51,311 nucleotides of DNA from Mucilaginibacter sp. (lineage in GTDB: Bacteria > Bacteroidota > Bacteroidia > Sphingobacteriales > Sphingobacteriaceae), in NCBI GenBank assembly GCA_030445275.1, contig JAUCSE010000078.1:1-51311 (forward strand), written 5' to 3'. Position 1 is the first letter of the stretch; every line of letters starts with the position of its first letter. The notes under the pieces are model-generated. The model had not been told where the DNA came from and searched no databases. It was given only the letters and a program-made list of their open reading frames with translations. Made by a program: the position numbers and the translations under genes. Positions 23,071-32,679 of the stretch are shown piece after piece.

Positions 23071-24195
23071 ATGAACATTAAAAAAATTATCACCATACTG
23101 TTTTTATTGCCCGCCGGCTTCTGTATGGCGCAGGATAAATTTGAAATATCAGGGAAGCTCCCCCAGGCTGGGAATGAAAAAATGGTGGTCCTGGACTATG
23201 TAAACAGTGCGGGAAAGGACGCAAAAGATAGTACCCTATTGAAAGACGGTAAATTCACCTTAACCGGTACTACGGCTTTTGGCAACAGGGCTTACCTGTA
23301 TTTGGTGCCCCTTAAAAAAGATACTGCTAAGCGTCGCCCGCAACCAGATGACCAAACGTTTTATTTGGAAAAAGGAAAGTACAGTGTAATGGGTACCGAT
23401 AGTATGGCAACTGCAAAAATTACAGGTACGCAAGCCCAAACCGACCACCTTTTATATACCAGCCAGATGGACACTTTGATGGTGCACTATAGGTTGTTAG
23501 TGAAGCGATATTTCAAGGCAAGCTCGGCCAAAGATACTGCCGAGATCAAAAGAATACAAAGCGAGGGCAAACCGCTGGGGGGTAGAATGAATGCCGCTCA
23601 GGATGCCTTTATTTTTAGTCACCCTGATTCTTATGTGACGCTTGATATTGTTGTCAATGATAAGGCTATGGTTATTGATCCCAAAGTTTTTGATCCCTAC
23701 TATAAACCGCTTAGCAAAAGAGTGCTGAGCAGCTTTACCGGGCAAAAATTGGTGGCTAAATACCAAAAAGCCATGCAGCTATCCATAGGTAAAACATTGG
23801 ATTTTACACAAACGGATGATAAAGGTAAGGAGTTTAAGCTCTCTTCATTAAAAGGGAAATATGTGTTGGTTGATTTTTGGGCCAGCTGGTGCGGACCATG
23901 TCGCGCGGAGAACCCTAATTTATTAAAGGCTTACAACGCGCTGAAAGATAAAAAATTCGAAATCGTAGGCATCTCCCTGGATGAAACCAAAGGAGCCTGG
24001 CTAAAGGCCGTGACTGCTGACGGAATGCCCTGGGCACAGGTAAGCGACCTTAAAGGCTTTAAAAATGATGTTGCAGTTAGATTTGGTATTACTGCTATAC
24101 CTCAAAACGTCTTAATAGATCCTAATGGTGTGATCATTGCAAAAAACCTGCGCGGTGAGACTGTTTTAACCGAGCTTTCAAATTTTATAAAATAA
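23071..24195 (+). CDS. TlpA-type thioredoxin-fold protein with CGPC active site
   Basis: Encodes 374 residues and is a close paralog of the preceding product. Signal peptide ends FCMAQD; DUF4369-like domain about 20-125 (FEISGKLPQAGNEKMVVLDYV); thioredoxin domain about 235-374 with YVLVDFWASWCGPCRAENPN (C274, C277), IVGISLDETKGAWLKAV and cis-proline TAIPQNVLI. The CGPC pair is the classic reducing thioredoxin motif, so this is probably a periplasmic disulfide reductase. Both genes sit between the C39-like peptidase and the metallopeptidase in the SusCD operon, suggesting that the imported or surface-held substrate contains disulfides that must be opened before cleavage (inference). Confidence 0.92.
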   Translation: MNIKKIITILFLLPAGFCMAQDKFEISGKLPQAGNEKMVVLDYVNSAGKDAKDSTLLKDGKFTLTGTTAFGNRAYLYLVPLKKDTAKRRPQPDDQTFYLEKGKYSVMGTDSMATAKITGTQAQTDHLLYTSQMDTLMVHYRLLVKRYFKASSAKDTAEIKRIQSEGKPLGGRMNAAQDAFIFSHPDSYVTLDIVVNDKAMVIDPKVFDPYYKPLSKRVLSSFTGQKLVAKYQKAMQLSIGKTLDFTQTDDKGKEFKLSSLKGKYVLVDFWASWCGPCRAENPNLLKAYNALKDKKFEIVGISLDETKGAWLKAVTADGMPWAQVSDLKGFKNDVAVRFGITAIPQNVLIDPNGVIIAKNLRGETVLTELSNFIK

Positions 24196-24271
24196 AATTA
24201 AACGGGTTCGATCAATTCACGAAATAATTTCTAACCGTTCAATTTTTATCTTCTCCGTACTAAATATTCTC

Positions 24272-26798
24272 ATGAAAAATTTGAAAAAGATCGGTTTACC
24301 GGTACTTTACATGGCAGGTTTGGTAATGTGTTGCAGCCTGACCGCACATGCCCAGAAAAAAACAAAAAATTCCAAACCTCCTGTAGGAGTAGATACGGCA
24401 AAGGCCAAAAGCCCGGTGCAACCGGTGGCTGCCAGGCCTGCGATGACCCTTAAGCCCTATAAAGAAGTAATACCGGCAACAGCCAAAACCATGAAAAGCT
24501 TTATAACAGTACATCTCGTGGCGGACCGGTACCTGTTTGAAATACCGGATTCGATGATGAAGCGGGATATACTGATCGTTTCACGTGTGGATAAAAGCCC
24601 GGCAGGAGTGATGAAACCTTCAAACGACATTGGCTATGCCGGTGACGAGGCTGGTCGGGCAGTTATTGCTTTTGAAAAGATACCGGGTGATAAGATAGCC
24701 CTGCGTTCACTGGTTTTTGACCAGTTTTCAAACGATACTACCCAAAATGGCATGTCCAGAACATTGCCCGGAAGTAACTACCAAACCATACTGGGAACTT
24801 TTCCGATAAAAGCCGTGCATAAAGAAGCTAAGAGTACGGTGATTGACGTTACCGACTTTATCAATGGCGATAATAGTGTAGTTTCATTCAGTATTCCTTT
24901 TCCACGAAATAATTTGGGAGGGTTAATTCCTGATCGCTCTTATATTGATAACATTCATGCTTTTCCGAACAATATAGAGATCAAATCGGTAAAAACTTAC
25001 TTTCCGAAGCCAAGCCCGGCTGGCACACTGCCGCCGCTTAGTTATGTGTTTAACAACTCGCTTGTGCTGCTGCCAAACGATTTAATGAAACCCCGGTTCG
25101 CTGATCCACGCATCGGCTTTTTCAGCAATGCTTATGTTGATTTTGATGCTAACCCGCATGGGGTAACTACAACCAAATATATCCTGCGCTGGCGCATGGA
25201 ACCCAGGCCGGAGGACATGGGAAAATACAAGCGCGGAGAATTGGTTGAGCCTCAAAAGCCCATCGTGATTTATATCGACCCTACAACGCCCAGGAAATGG
25301 GTACCCTATCTGATCCAGGGAATCAATGACTGGCAGGTAACCTTTGAAAAAGCCGGCTTTAAAAATGCCATCATCGGCAAAGCAGCCCCGGTAAATGACA
25401 CCACCTGGAGTTTGGATGATGCCCGCCACTCGGTGCTGGTGTATAAGCCATCGACTGTAGCTAATGCCAGTGGCCCCAATGTTAACGATCCTCGTACCGG
25501 CGAAATACTGGAAACACATATCAACTGGTACCACAGTGTAATGACGCTGGTGCAAAACTGGTATACCATACAAGCTGCCGCAATTAGACCCGCGTGCGCG
25601 TAAACCGGATATGGATGACGAACTGATGGGGCAATTGATACGCTTTGTTTCTTCTCATGAGATCGGTCATACCTTAGGCCTAATGCACAACTTCGGAGCA
25701 TCATCAACCGTTCCGGTGGCTAACCTTCGCAATAAGGCCTGGGTTGAGGAGCACGGGCACACGCCATCCATTATGGACTATGCACGGTTTAACTATGTGG
25801 CGCAGCCGGAAGATCATATCAGCGAAAAAGGTATATTCCCACGCATCGGCGATTACGACAAATGGGCCATTGAATGGGGCTACAAACTGATACCGGATGC
25901 CAAAACCGCTGCCGAAGAAAAACCGATATTAAACAAATGGTTGGTTAATAAGCTGGCCTCGGGCAAGCAATATTTTTACGGTAGCCAGTTAAATCCAATT
26001 ACCAATGATTTCCCAATAGGCAGTAATGATCCTCGTGACCAAAGCGAAGATCTGGGAGACGATGCCATGCTGGCCAGCAGTTATGGCATAAAAAACCTTA
26101 AAAGAGTTGAACCCAACCTGATGACCTGGCTGAAAAAACCGGGTGAAAGTTATGACCGGGTAGCTGCTGCTTACAGCGAACTGGTTACCGAATACAGTCG
26201 TTTTATGGGCCATGTATCAAAGAACATAGGCGGTATTTACGAAACCCCGAAAACCGTGGAGCAGCCAGGACCTGCATATCTCATTGAAGACAAAGGCAAA
26301 CAAAAACGCGCCATGGCCTTTTTACAGCAACAATTATTTGCCACCCCCTATTGGCTGATGGATAATAAGCTGTACAGTGTCAGCCAGACCAATTTTACCA
26401 TGGTGACCAATGTGCAACAAATGGTGCTACTAAGCCTGCTGAGTGCCCCGAAGATAAGCCTGTTGTTGCGTGAAGAAAATTCTTACCCTGGCAAGACTTA
26501 CACGGCTGTCGAGATGTTGAACGATCTGCGCAGGGGCGTATTTTCTGAACTTATGGCAAACAAACCGGTAAGTGTTCACCGCCGCAGCCTGCAAAAAGCC
26601 TATGTGGAGGGTGTGATTAACTTATTGGATCCAAAAACTGCCGTAGGGTATAGCGACGCGTTATCCATTGCTAAGGCACATGCCAGAATGTTGGAAGCAG
26701 AACTGAAAAAAGCATCTCATACTTCAGGTAGTATAACCCGGGATCATTTTATTGATTTGACTGAAAGGTTGGATTTGGCGTTACATCCTAAGTCTTAA
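24272..26798 (+). pseudogene. Met-zincin metallopeptidase (DUF5117/DUF4953 type), frameshifted
   Basis: The combined product would be about 842 residues, the usual size for these exported zinc-dependent metallopeptidases. Part one (24272-25603) has the signal peptide (SLTAHAQ), a DUF5118-like segment (AKTMKSFITVHLVADRY), a DUF5117-like domain (MMKRDILIVSRVDKSPAGV) and the run GEILETHINWYHSVM, then ends in IRPACA and a stop. In the -1 frame from 25584 the protein continues LDPRARKPDMDDELMGQLIRF into the zinc motif HEIGHTLGLMH. One surplus base at about 25582-25583 explains the break. No slippery heptamer is visible, so programmed frameshifting is unlikely; mutation or a sequencing error remain. 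It ends module A. Confidence 0.85.
25611..26798 (+). CDS. C-terminal catalytic half of the broken metallopeptidase
   Basis: This open frame of 395 residues begins at ATG 25611, 7 bases after the stop of the upstream half, and could be translated by re-initiation. It contains the zinc-binding motif HEIGHTLGLMHN (catalytic His at 25656 and 25668), the met-turn region TPSIMDYARFNYVAQP, and the complete C-terminal helical domain. Without the upstream half it lacks a signal peptide and would stay in the cytoplasm, so a functional product is doubtful unless the frameshift is a sequencing error. Codon use does not differ obviously from the upstream part, so the break may be recent. Confidence 0.7.
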   Translation: MDDELMGQLIRFVSSHEIGHTLGLMHNFGASSTVPVANLRNKAWVEEHGHTPSIMDYARFNYVAQPEDHISEKGIFPRIGDYDKWAIEWGYKLIPDAKTAAEEKPILNKWLVNKLASGKQYFYGSQLNPITNDFPIGSNDPRDQSEDLGDDAMLASSYGIKNLKRVEPNLMTWLKKPGESYDRVAAAYSELVTEYSRFMGHVSKNIGGIYETPKTVEQPGPAYLIEDKGKQKRAMAFLQQQLFATPYWLMDNKLYSVSQTNFTMVTNVQQMVLLSLLSAPKISLLLREENSYPGKTYTAVEMLNDLRRGVFSELMANKPVSVHRRSLQKAYVEGVINLLDPKTAVGYSDALSIAKAHARMLEAELKKASHTSGSITRDHFIDLTERLDLALHPKS

Positions 26799-27271
26799 AT
26801 AGTTGTAACTGTAGCAAATCTGCAAATTTAAAAATGTCGGATGTATCAGGAGGGGCTAAAAAACTTAATCAGAAACCTGTTTTACAGGCTACAAGCCCAT
26901 TAGCAGATTAAAAAAACTTTTATCAATTAATAATCAATGTTATGAAAAAACTACTGTTTTTGGCTATGGTCATTTTATTTACCGTATGTCTCGTCCTGGT
27001 TTTACTTGTTGTATATTAGATACAGTAGAAAACTATGTAATTGGGGCACTTGTGTCAACAACTAATAGTACTGCTTTTTATATTTTCACGCACACGACCG
27101 TTAATATTACCTCAGTTGTAAGTCATAGCTTAATATAGTTACGCACAAATTATGTACGCACAAGGCTACTTAATGAATAAATAGTTCGTCTTGATGGTGC
27201 CCTCATTTATCTTATTTGATGATAGGAGATGGTAAATAAGTGTTCTTCACCCGTTAGGGGGGGATATTTTA
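26799..27271. other. Gap between modules A and B
   Basis: Two operons converge here. Only a 25-codon hydrophobic frame (26942-27019) and a small CCTGT/ACAGG hairpin near 26873-26886 are seen; no strong terminator was recognised. Confidence 0.4.
26942..27019 (+). CDS. Possible 25-residue membrane microprotein
   Basis: ATG 26942 opens a frame of MKKLLFLAMVILFTVCLVLVLL plus three residues, with an N-terminal KK and then a continuous hydrophobic stretch. It could be a single-pass membrane peptide or a signal sequence left from a lost exported gene. It is intact and lies 143 bases after module A. Short hydrophobic frames arise by chance in AT-rich gaps, so confidence is low. Confidence 0.3.
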   Translation: MKKLLFLAMVILFTVCLVLVLLVVY

Positions 27272-27853
27272 TTATCTAATTAACAGGAAGAGGAGAATCA
27301 GAGACGCTATATTTTTAAAGGCAATCCTCAGGTGTTTCAAGGCAACAGTGAGTTGATTTTCGACAGTTTTTTTCGAAACACCCAGTCGGTCAGCAATATC
27401 CTGATTTGACAGATGCTCTATCCTGCTTAAATGAAATATTTCGTGACAGCGCTTTGGCAATTGATGGAGATACTTGTCCAGCTCTCTTTCCAAATCAAAA
27501 TCCCGGAAGCGAATATCGCCTGCATTTAGTTCGAATAAATGCTCCGTTTCTACCAAATCAGCCTTATATACCAGGGAAAGTTTGGGTGTTTTTAAACGGT
27601 TATATATTTGATATCTGATTGCTGTTAATAAAAAATTTGGAAACGCATTTATTTCCAAAACCTTTCGCCTTTCCCATAAACTTACAAAAACGTCGTGTAC
27701 AATTTCCAGGCTGCTAGCTTCTTCATTTAACTGGCGGAACGCGACCTTATACATCCGGGCCCAATACCGATTAAAGAGCACATCAAAAGCCAACCCGTCA
27801 TCATCACGAATATCATTCCATAAATCGGAATCGCTCTTTAAGGTTCTGAACAT
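27272..27853 (-). CDS. ECF sigma factor, module B
   Basis: Minus strand. The frame extends to ATG 27919 but the family-like start is MFRTLKSDSD at 27853, giving 193 residues; the longer form adds an unlikely hydrophobic tail. Region 2: FDVLFNRYWARMYKVAFRQL with LEIVHDVFVSLWERR; region 4: LSNQDIADRLGVSKKTVENQL and ALKHLRIAFK. The C-terminus is hydrophobic (ASLILLFLLIR), common in this Bacteroidota group. Unlike in modules A and C it is divergent from its FecR gene at 28005, with about 150 bases between, so the pair share a control region. It should activate the SusCD pair of module B. Confidence 0.92.
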   Translation of the reverse strand: MFRTLKSDSDLWNDIRDDDGLAFDVLFNRYWARMYKVAFRQLNEEASSLEIVHDVFVSLWERRKVLEINAFPNFLLTAIRYQIYNRLKTPKLSLVYKADLVETEHLFELNAGDIRFRDFDLERELDKYLHQLPKRCHEIFHLSRIEHLSNQDIADRLGVSKKTVENQLTVALKHLRIAFKNIASLILLFLLIR

Positions 27854-28004
27854 GTAATTGGTTTGATAAAAGTAGAAAAAAGTAAGTATATGTATTCTTA
27901 ACATAAAAAAAATCAACAATTATTTTACAATCTATGGGTGTTAGTTCCGGAAATGCATACTATCTAAGTATAGACCCACTTGTAAATTTTAATGATTAAC
28001 CCTA

Positions 28005-29156
28005 ATGATTACCAAAGAAGAGTTTCTTTTTCTTTTTGAAAAAAAATTATCAGGACAATGTACACCTGAGGAAAAGCGATTATTGGAATCATATGAGGAT
28101 GATATGATCATGCCGGATGATCAATGGGGGGCCGATCTGGGTGAAAAGAAGCGGCTTCATGGTATACTTAAAGCAAGCCTGTCACAAAGCATTCCCGAAA
28201 AAAATATTTTACGTAAGTCAAATCAATTCCCCTGGTTAAGGGCCGTAGCCGCTATTATCATTCTGCTAAGCGTTGGGGTTTTGATCTGGAGATCACAACA
28301 GCCGGTAATCAAACAAAAAATTGATGCAGTTGCCCCTGTACCTTATAAGATACTCCCGGGTGGTAACAAGGCTTATCTTACAATGGCGAATGGCAATGTT
28401 ATTACATTAAATGGTCTTAAAAACGGAACGCTTGCTACACAAACCGGTGTGCAGATCAACAAGGTAAAAGACGGAGTTTTAGCGTATAGCAAGAAATCCA
28501 CGTCCGGACCACAGGAGTTGGCTTATAATATGATTAATACCCCTCGCGGTGGCCAATACCAATTAGTATTGGCGGACGGCACCAGGGTGTGGTTAAATTC
28601 AGCCTCCTCATTGAAATACTCTACTGCTTTTTATGGCAAGGAGCGTAAGGTTGAGCTCTCCGGAGAAGCTTATTTTGAGGTTGCCAAAAATCCATCCAAG
28701 CCCTTTACGGTAAATGTAAATGGTATGGGCGTGCAGGTTTTGGGTACCCATTTTAATATTATGGCTTATAATGACGAAAAAGATATCAAAACAACCTTGC
28801 TGGAAGGTTCTGTTAAATTAATCAATCAGGATCACCTTGCTCTGTTAAAACCGGGTCAACAAGGATCGTTCAACGAGCAGCAAAGAGCGTTTAGTATTAA
28901 AAATGTGGATGTAGAAGACGCGGTGGCCTGGAAGAACGGATTTTTTGTATTTGATAATGAAGATATTCAAACAATCATGAAACGTATTTCCAGGTGGTAT
29001 GATGTTGATGTAATATTCCCTGAAAAGTTCAGAAGAAAAAACTTTGGAGGAACGGTATCCAGATTTAATGACGTTTCCCAGGTATTACGCTCTCTGGAGC
29101 TTACAGGATCTGTTCATTTCAAAACGGAAGGAAGGAGGATAACTGTGATGCCATAA
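28005..29156 (+). CDS. FecR-family anti-sigma factor, module B
   Basis: Encodes 383 residues. Cytoplasmic sigma-binding segment about 1-75 (FEKKLSGQCTPEEKRLLESY), a membrane helix about 79-96 (RAVAAIIILLSVGVLIW), then the periplasmic FecR domain with NTPRGGQYQLVLADGTRVWL and LSGEAYFEVAKNPSKPF, and a C-terminal DUF4974 domain (FVFDNEDIQTIMKRISRWYDVDV). The protein transduces the loaded state of the SusC at 29294 to the sigma factor encoded divergently. The start at 28005 is the only ATG before the conserved N-terminus. Gap to SusC is 137 bases. Confidence 0.93.
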   Translation: MITKEEFLFLFEKKLSGQCTPEEKRLLESYEDDMIMPDDQWGADLGEKKRLHGILKASLSQSIPEKNILRKSNQFPWLRAVAAIIILLSVGVLIWRSQQPVIKQKIDAVAPVPYKILPGGNKAYLTMANGNVITLNGLKNGTLATQTGVQINKVKDGVLAYSKKSTSGPQELAYNMINTPRGGQYQLVLADGTRVWLNSASSLKYSTAFYGKERKVELSGEAYFEVAKNPSKPFTVNVNGMGVQVLGTHFNIMAYNDEKDIKTTLLEGSVKLINQDHLALLKPGQQGSFNEQQRAFSIKNVDVEDAVAWKNGFFVFDNEDIQTIMKRISRWYDVDVIFPEKFRRKNFGGTVSRFNDVSQVLRSLELTGSVHFKTEGRRITVMP

Positions 29157-29293
29157 TTACGCTTATAAACATTATGTTATCTTAAAAAACTAACCAGGGG
29201 AAGTCGAGCGCCCCCGGTCAGTACGCCATAAGGCATTTAAGGTAACATAATCAATCGTTACGAACAACCAATTATTAATTAACCTCAAATCAA

Positions 29294-32200
29294 ATGTATA
29301 AAATTATTAATGCATTTCTGTGCATGCGGAATTCTCGTGTCTTTTATAAATCGTTGCTGATCATGAAACTTATTATCATATTATTGACTGCTTCTATTTT
29401 ACAGGTCAGCGCGTCAACCTACGCGCAGCAGATCAGTATCAACGTCAAGGATGCTTCATTACAGCAGGTTTTTAAGAAACTCAGAAAGCAAAGCGGCTAT
29501 AATTTTTTGTATGACAGCGATATGCTCAATAATGCCAGGCCCGTAAGCTTTAGTTTTGATAAGGCTTCTTTAGATGATGTGCTGAAAGCGTGTTTCGCTG
29601 GCCAGACGTTAACCTACGTCATCAATCAAAATACTGTCATTATCAAGGCCAGGTCGGTACCTGTCGCAAATACGGCACAGGAGGTTACGGTAAAGGGCAA
29701 AGTGGTCGACGAGAAAGGCCTCCCGGTACCTGGCGTAAGTGTTCAAATAAAGGGGACCAATACGGGTGCTATAACTGATATATCAGGTGCTTATGCGGTT
29801 AAGTTGCCGACCGGCAATGAAACGTTGGTGTTCAGCTTTATAGGCTATGCCTCACAGGAAATACCGGTAGCAGGACGTACCCAATTAGATGTTACCCTAA
29901 AAGAAATGCAATCAGCTCTGAATGAAGTGGTTGTTGTTGGATACGGAACGCAGAAAAGGGCCGATGTGAACGGCGCGATATCTTCTGTTGGCGCCAGTAA
30001 ACTGAAGGATCAGCCGGTAACCAATTTGCAGGGTGCCCTGGAAGGCAAGACATCGGGTGTGCAGATCATCCAAAATTCAGGTTCACCAGGTTCTACAGCA
30101 CAGGTACGTATACGGGGATTTACATCCTTAAGCAATTCTGACCCTTTATATGTTGTCGATGGTATTCCACTCGCATCAAATGACATCAACATCATTGATC
30201 CCAATAACATTGAATCTATTGATATTTTGAAAGACGCATCAGCACAGGCTATTTATGGTTCGCGTGGTGCAAATGGTGTCGTGCTGGTTAAAACAAAAAG
30301 AGGCAAAAAGGATAATTCAGTCATATCCTTTGATACTTATCAGGGTGTGTCAACAGTCCGCAAAACATTAGATATGCTGAGTGCTTCGGATTATGCCAAG
30401 CTCAATAACGAGGCTTATAAAAATGCAGGTCAGGCCTTGCAGTTACCAACCGATCTTACAGCCGCTTCACCAACAACCGATTGGCAAAAAGCATTGTTCA
30501 GAACCGCTTATTTGCAAAACTATAACGTGGCACTAAGTGGTGGCAGTCAAAATGTTACCTACCGGGTTAGCGGCGGCTATTTAAAACAACAAGGAACTAT
30601 AGTTGGCACAGATTATAACAGGTTAAACATATCAAACAACCTGGTTTTTACACCAAAATCGAATCTGGAATTTGGGGAAAGCTTTGCATTAAACAAATCC
30701 CTGACGCACAATGTGCAAACCGACTCTAATGGAAATTTGGTCAACGACACGTTTGCGGAAGATCCTACCATACCTGTCACTAACCCCGACGGCAGTTACA
30801 CCGCTACCAAATATTCTGACATCGTAAATCCTTTAGCCAAGGTCCATTATTTGTATGCTAATCGCCCGTACAATCAATGGGGGCTATTGGGTAATACGTA
30901 CCTGCAATACAAGCCTATAAAAGGATTAACGCTGAAAATATCTTATAGTATTGATATTAAATTTGCTGATAATAAGCAGTTTACCCCCACGTATGATGTG
31001 GCTCCCAACTTCAGGAACCCTAATCCTCAGCTCTATCAGCAAAAGGACCAAACGAATCACTGGACCTGGGATAACACTGCAACTTATGATTTCACCCTGG
31101 GGAAAGACCATCATTTTGATGTTTTGGCGGGTGTGTCCGAAGAAAGGTTTACCTATAATAATGTGTACGGCCAAAATCAGGGCCAGCCGGGTAATGATCC
31201 GTTTCTCCAGTACCTTGACGCGGGTATAAGCAACCCGGTGACCGGCGGCAGCCAGCAACAATGGGATTTATTGTCATACATCGGGCGCTTAAACTACAAC
31301 TACCAGAACAAATATTATTTAACGGCAACTCTCCGTCGTGACGGATCGTCCAAATTTGGCGCCAATAACCAATTTGGTAATTTTCCTTCTGTTGCTTTGG
31401 GATGGAACCTGACCAATGAATCCTTTTTTCCGAAAAACAACACACTCAGCTATTTAAAACTTCGCGGAAGCTGGGGTATATTAGGTAATCAGTCTGTATT
31501 AGGATATTATGATTATGCGGCCAATATCAATACGGGCTATTATGCTATAGGCCTTCCGGCAACGGCGACACCAACCGCGGGTCCAAATGGTCTGCCGAAC
31601 CCGGATATCAGGTGGGAACAAACTAAGCAATGGAACGCTGGATTTGACTACCAGCTATTCAACGGCAAAATAACAGGTTCTTTTGATTATTATGAAAAGA
31701 CAGCTGAAAATATGCTGTTAGTTCTGAATATACCATCCATATCCGGATTTACACAAAGCCCTCGTGAAAACGCGGGTTCAATGAAAAACTCCGGTATTGA
31801 ATTCTCTGCAGATTACAATACGGAAATCACTAAAGACCTACACTTTAATGCGGGACTGCATTTTGCTACCGTTAAAAATAATGTATTAAGTCTGGAACAA
31901 ACCGGTGAGAAGATCTATAGCGGTAATATTAAGCCAGGCCAAACAGAATTAACAGAGGTAGGCCATCCTATCGCTTCTTTTTATGGCTACGTTGCCGATG
32001 GTATATTCCAAACCCCAGCTGATGTTACTAATCATGCCAAGCAGGAAACTGGTACTGCTCCCGGCGATATCAGGTTCAAGGACCTAAACGGTGATGGAGT
32101 TATTGACCAAAATGATCAAACATTTTTGGGTTCACCGATCCCTAAATTGACCTATGGATTTAACTTTGGAGCCAGCTATAAGGGCTTTGACTTGAACCTG

Positions 32201-32653
32201 GCCTTTTCGGGTGTTTACGGCAATAAGATTCTGGCTGCATATAAATACTATACCGATGGTTTCTTTATTTCCAATTATAATATGGAAAAAGAAGCATTGG
32301 GTCGTTGGACCGGTCCGGGTACCAGTAATACCTTACCTCGCTTAATCGCCAGCGATCCTAATAATAACTCACGGGTATCCAGTTTTTATCTGCAAAGCGG
32401 TTCTTACCTCCGTTTGCAAAATCTCACTTTCGGTTATACGCTTCCACAGAAATTCCTGGAAAGATCAAAGATCAAGTTGTTAAGATTTTATTTTTCTGCT
32501 CAAAACCTGTTAACATTTACCAAGTATACCGGGTATGATCCGGAGATCGGTCAGCAATACAGCGGAGCCGGTGGAAGTCTCGACCTGGGTATTGATAACG
32601 GCAATTATCCGCAAAGCAGAACGCTTTCACTGGGTGCCAATCTATCTTTTTAA
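29294..32653 (+). CDS. SusC/RagA-family TonB-linked receptor with STN domain, module B
   Basis: Encodes 1119 residues. An N-terminal extension (MYKIINAFLCMRNSR...) precedes a signal peptide starting at Met24 (MKLIIILLTASILQVSASTYAQ). STN domain about 47-117 (DASLQQVFKKLRKQSGYNFLY); carboxypeptidase-regulatory domain about 130-210 (GLPVPGVSVQIKGTNTGAI); TonB-box-like NEVVVVGYGTQKRADVNGAI; plug with DPLYVVDGIPL and ILKDASAQAIYGSRGANGVV; barrel ending SRTLSLGANLSF. It is a conventional glycan-type SusC. The neighbouring SusD follows after 2-26 bases, but no enzyme gene is present in the module, so the substrate is unknown. The STN domain fits control by the FecR just upstream. Confidence 0.95.
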   Translation: MYKIINAFLCMRNSRVFYKSLLIMKLIIILLTASILQVSASTYAQQISINVKDASLQQVFKKLRKQSGYNFLYDSDMLNNARPVSFSFDKASLDDVLKACFAGQTLTYVINQNTVIIKARSVPVANTAQEVTVKGKVVDEKGLPVPGVSVQIKGTNTGAITDISGAYAVKLPTGNETLVFSFIGYASQEIPVAGRTQLDVTLKEMQSALNEVVVVGYGTQKRADVNGAISSVGASKLKDQPVTNLQGALEGKTSGVQIIQNSGSPGSTAQVRIRGFTSLSNSDPLYVVDGIPLASNDINIIDPNNIESIDILKDASAQAIYGSRGANGVVLVKTKRGKKDNSVISFDTYQGVSTVRKTLDMLSASDYAKLNNEAYKNAGQALQLPTDLTAASPTTDWQKALFRTAYLQNYNVALSGGSQNVTYRVSGGYLKQQGTIVGTDYNRLNISNNLVFTPKSNLEFGESFALNKSLTHNVQTDSNGNLVNDTFAEDPTIPVTNPDGSYTATKYSDIVNPLAKVHYLYANRPYNQWGLLGNTYLQYKPIKGLTLKISYSIDIKFADNKQFTPTYDVAPNFRNPNPQLYQQKDQTNHWTWDNTATYDFTLGKDHHFDVLAGVSEERFTYNNVYGQNQGQPGNDPFLQYLDAGISNPVTGGSQQQWDLLSYIGRLNYNYQNKYYLTATLRRDGSSKFGANNQFGNFPSVALGWNLTNESFFPKNNTLSYLKLRGSWGILGNQSVLGYYDYAANINTGYYAIGLPATATPTAGPNGLPNPDIRWEQTKQWNAGFDYQLFNGKITGSFDYYEKTAENMLLVLNIPSISGFTQSPRENAGSMKNSGIEFSADYNTEITKDLHFNAGLHFATVKNNVLSLEQTGEKIYSGNIKPGQTELTEVGHPIASFYGYVADGIFQTPADVTNHAKQETGTAPGDIRFKDLNGDGVIDQNDQTFLGSPIPKLTYGFNFGASYKGFDLNLAFSGVYGNKILAAYKYYTDGFFISNYNMEKEALGRWTGPGTSNTLPRLIASDPNNNSRVSSFYLQSGSYLRLQNLTFGYTLPQKFLERSKIKLLRFYFSAQNLLTFTKYTGYDPEIGQQYSGAGGSLDLGIDNGNYPQSRTLSLGANLSF

Positions 32654-32679
32654 CGATGTACAATTTTAAAGTTATTATC

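Noticed and set aside
25560..25611. Programmed ribosomal frameshift in the metallopeptidase gene
   Set aside because: No slippery heptamer or downstream pseudoknot is visible, and the family is not known to use one.
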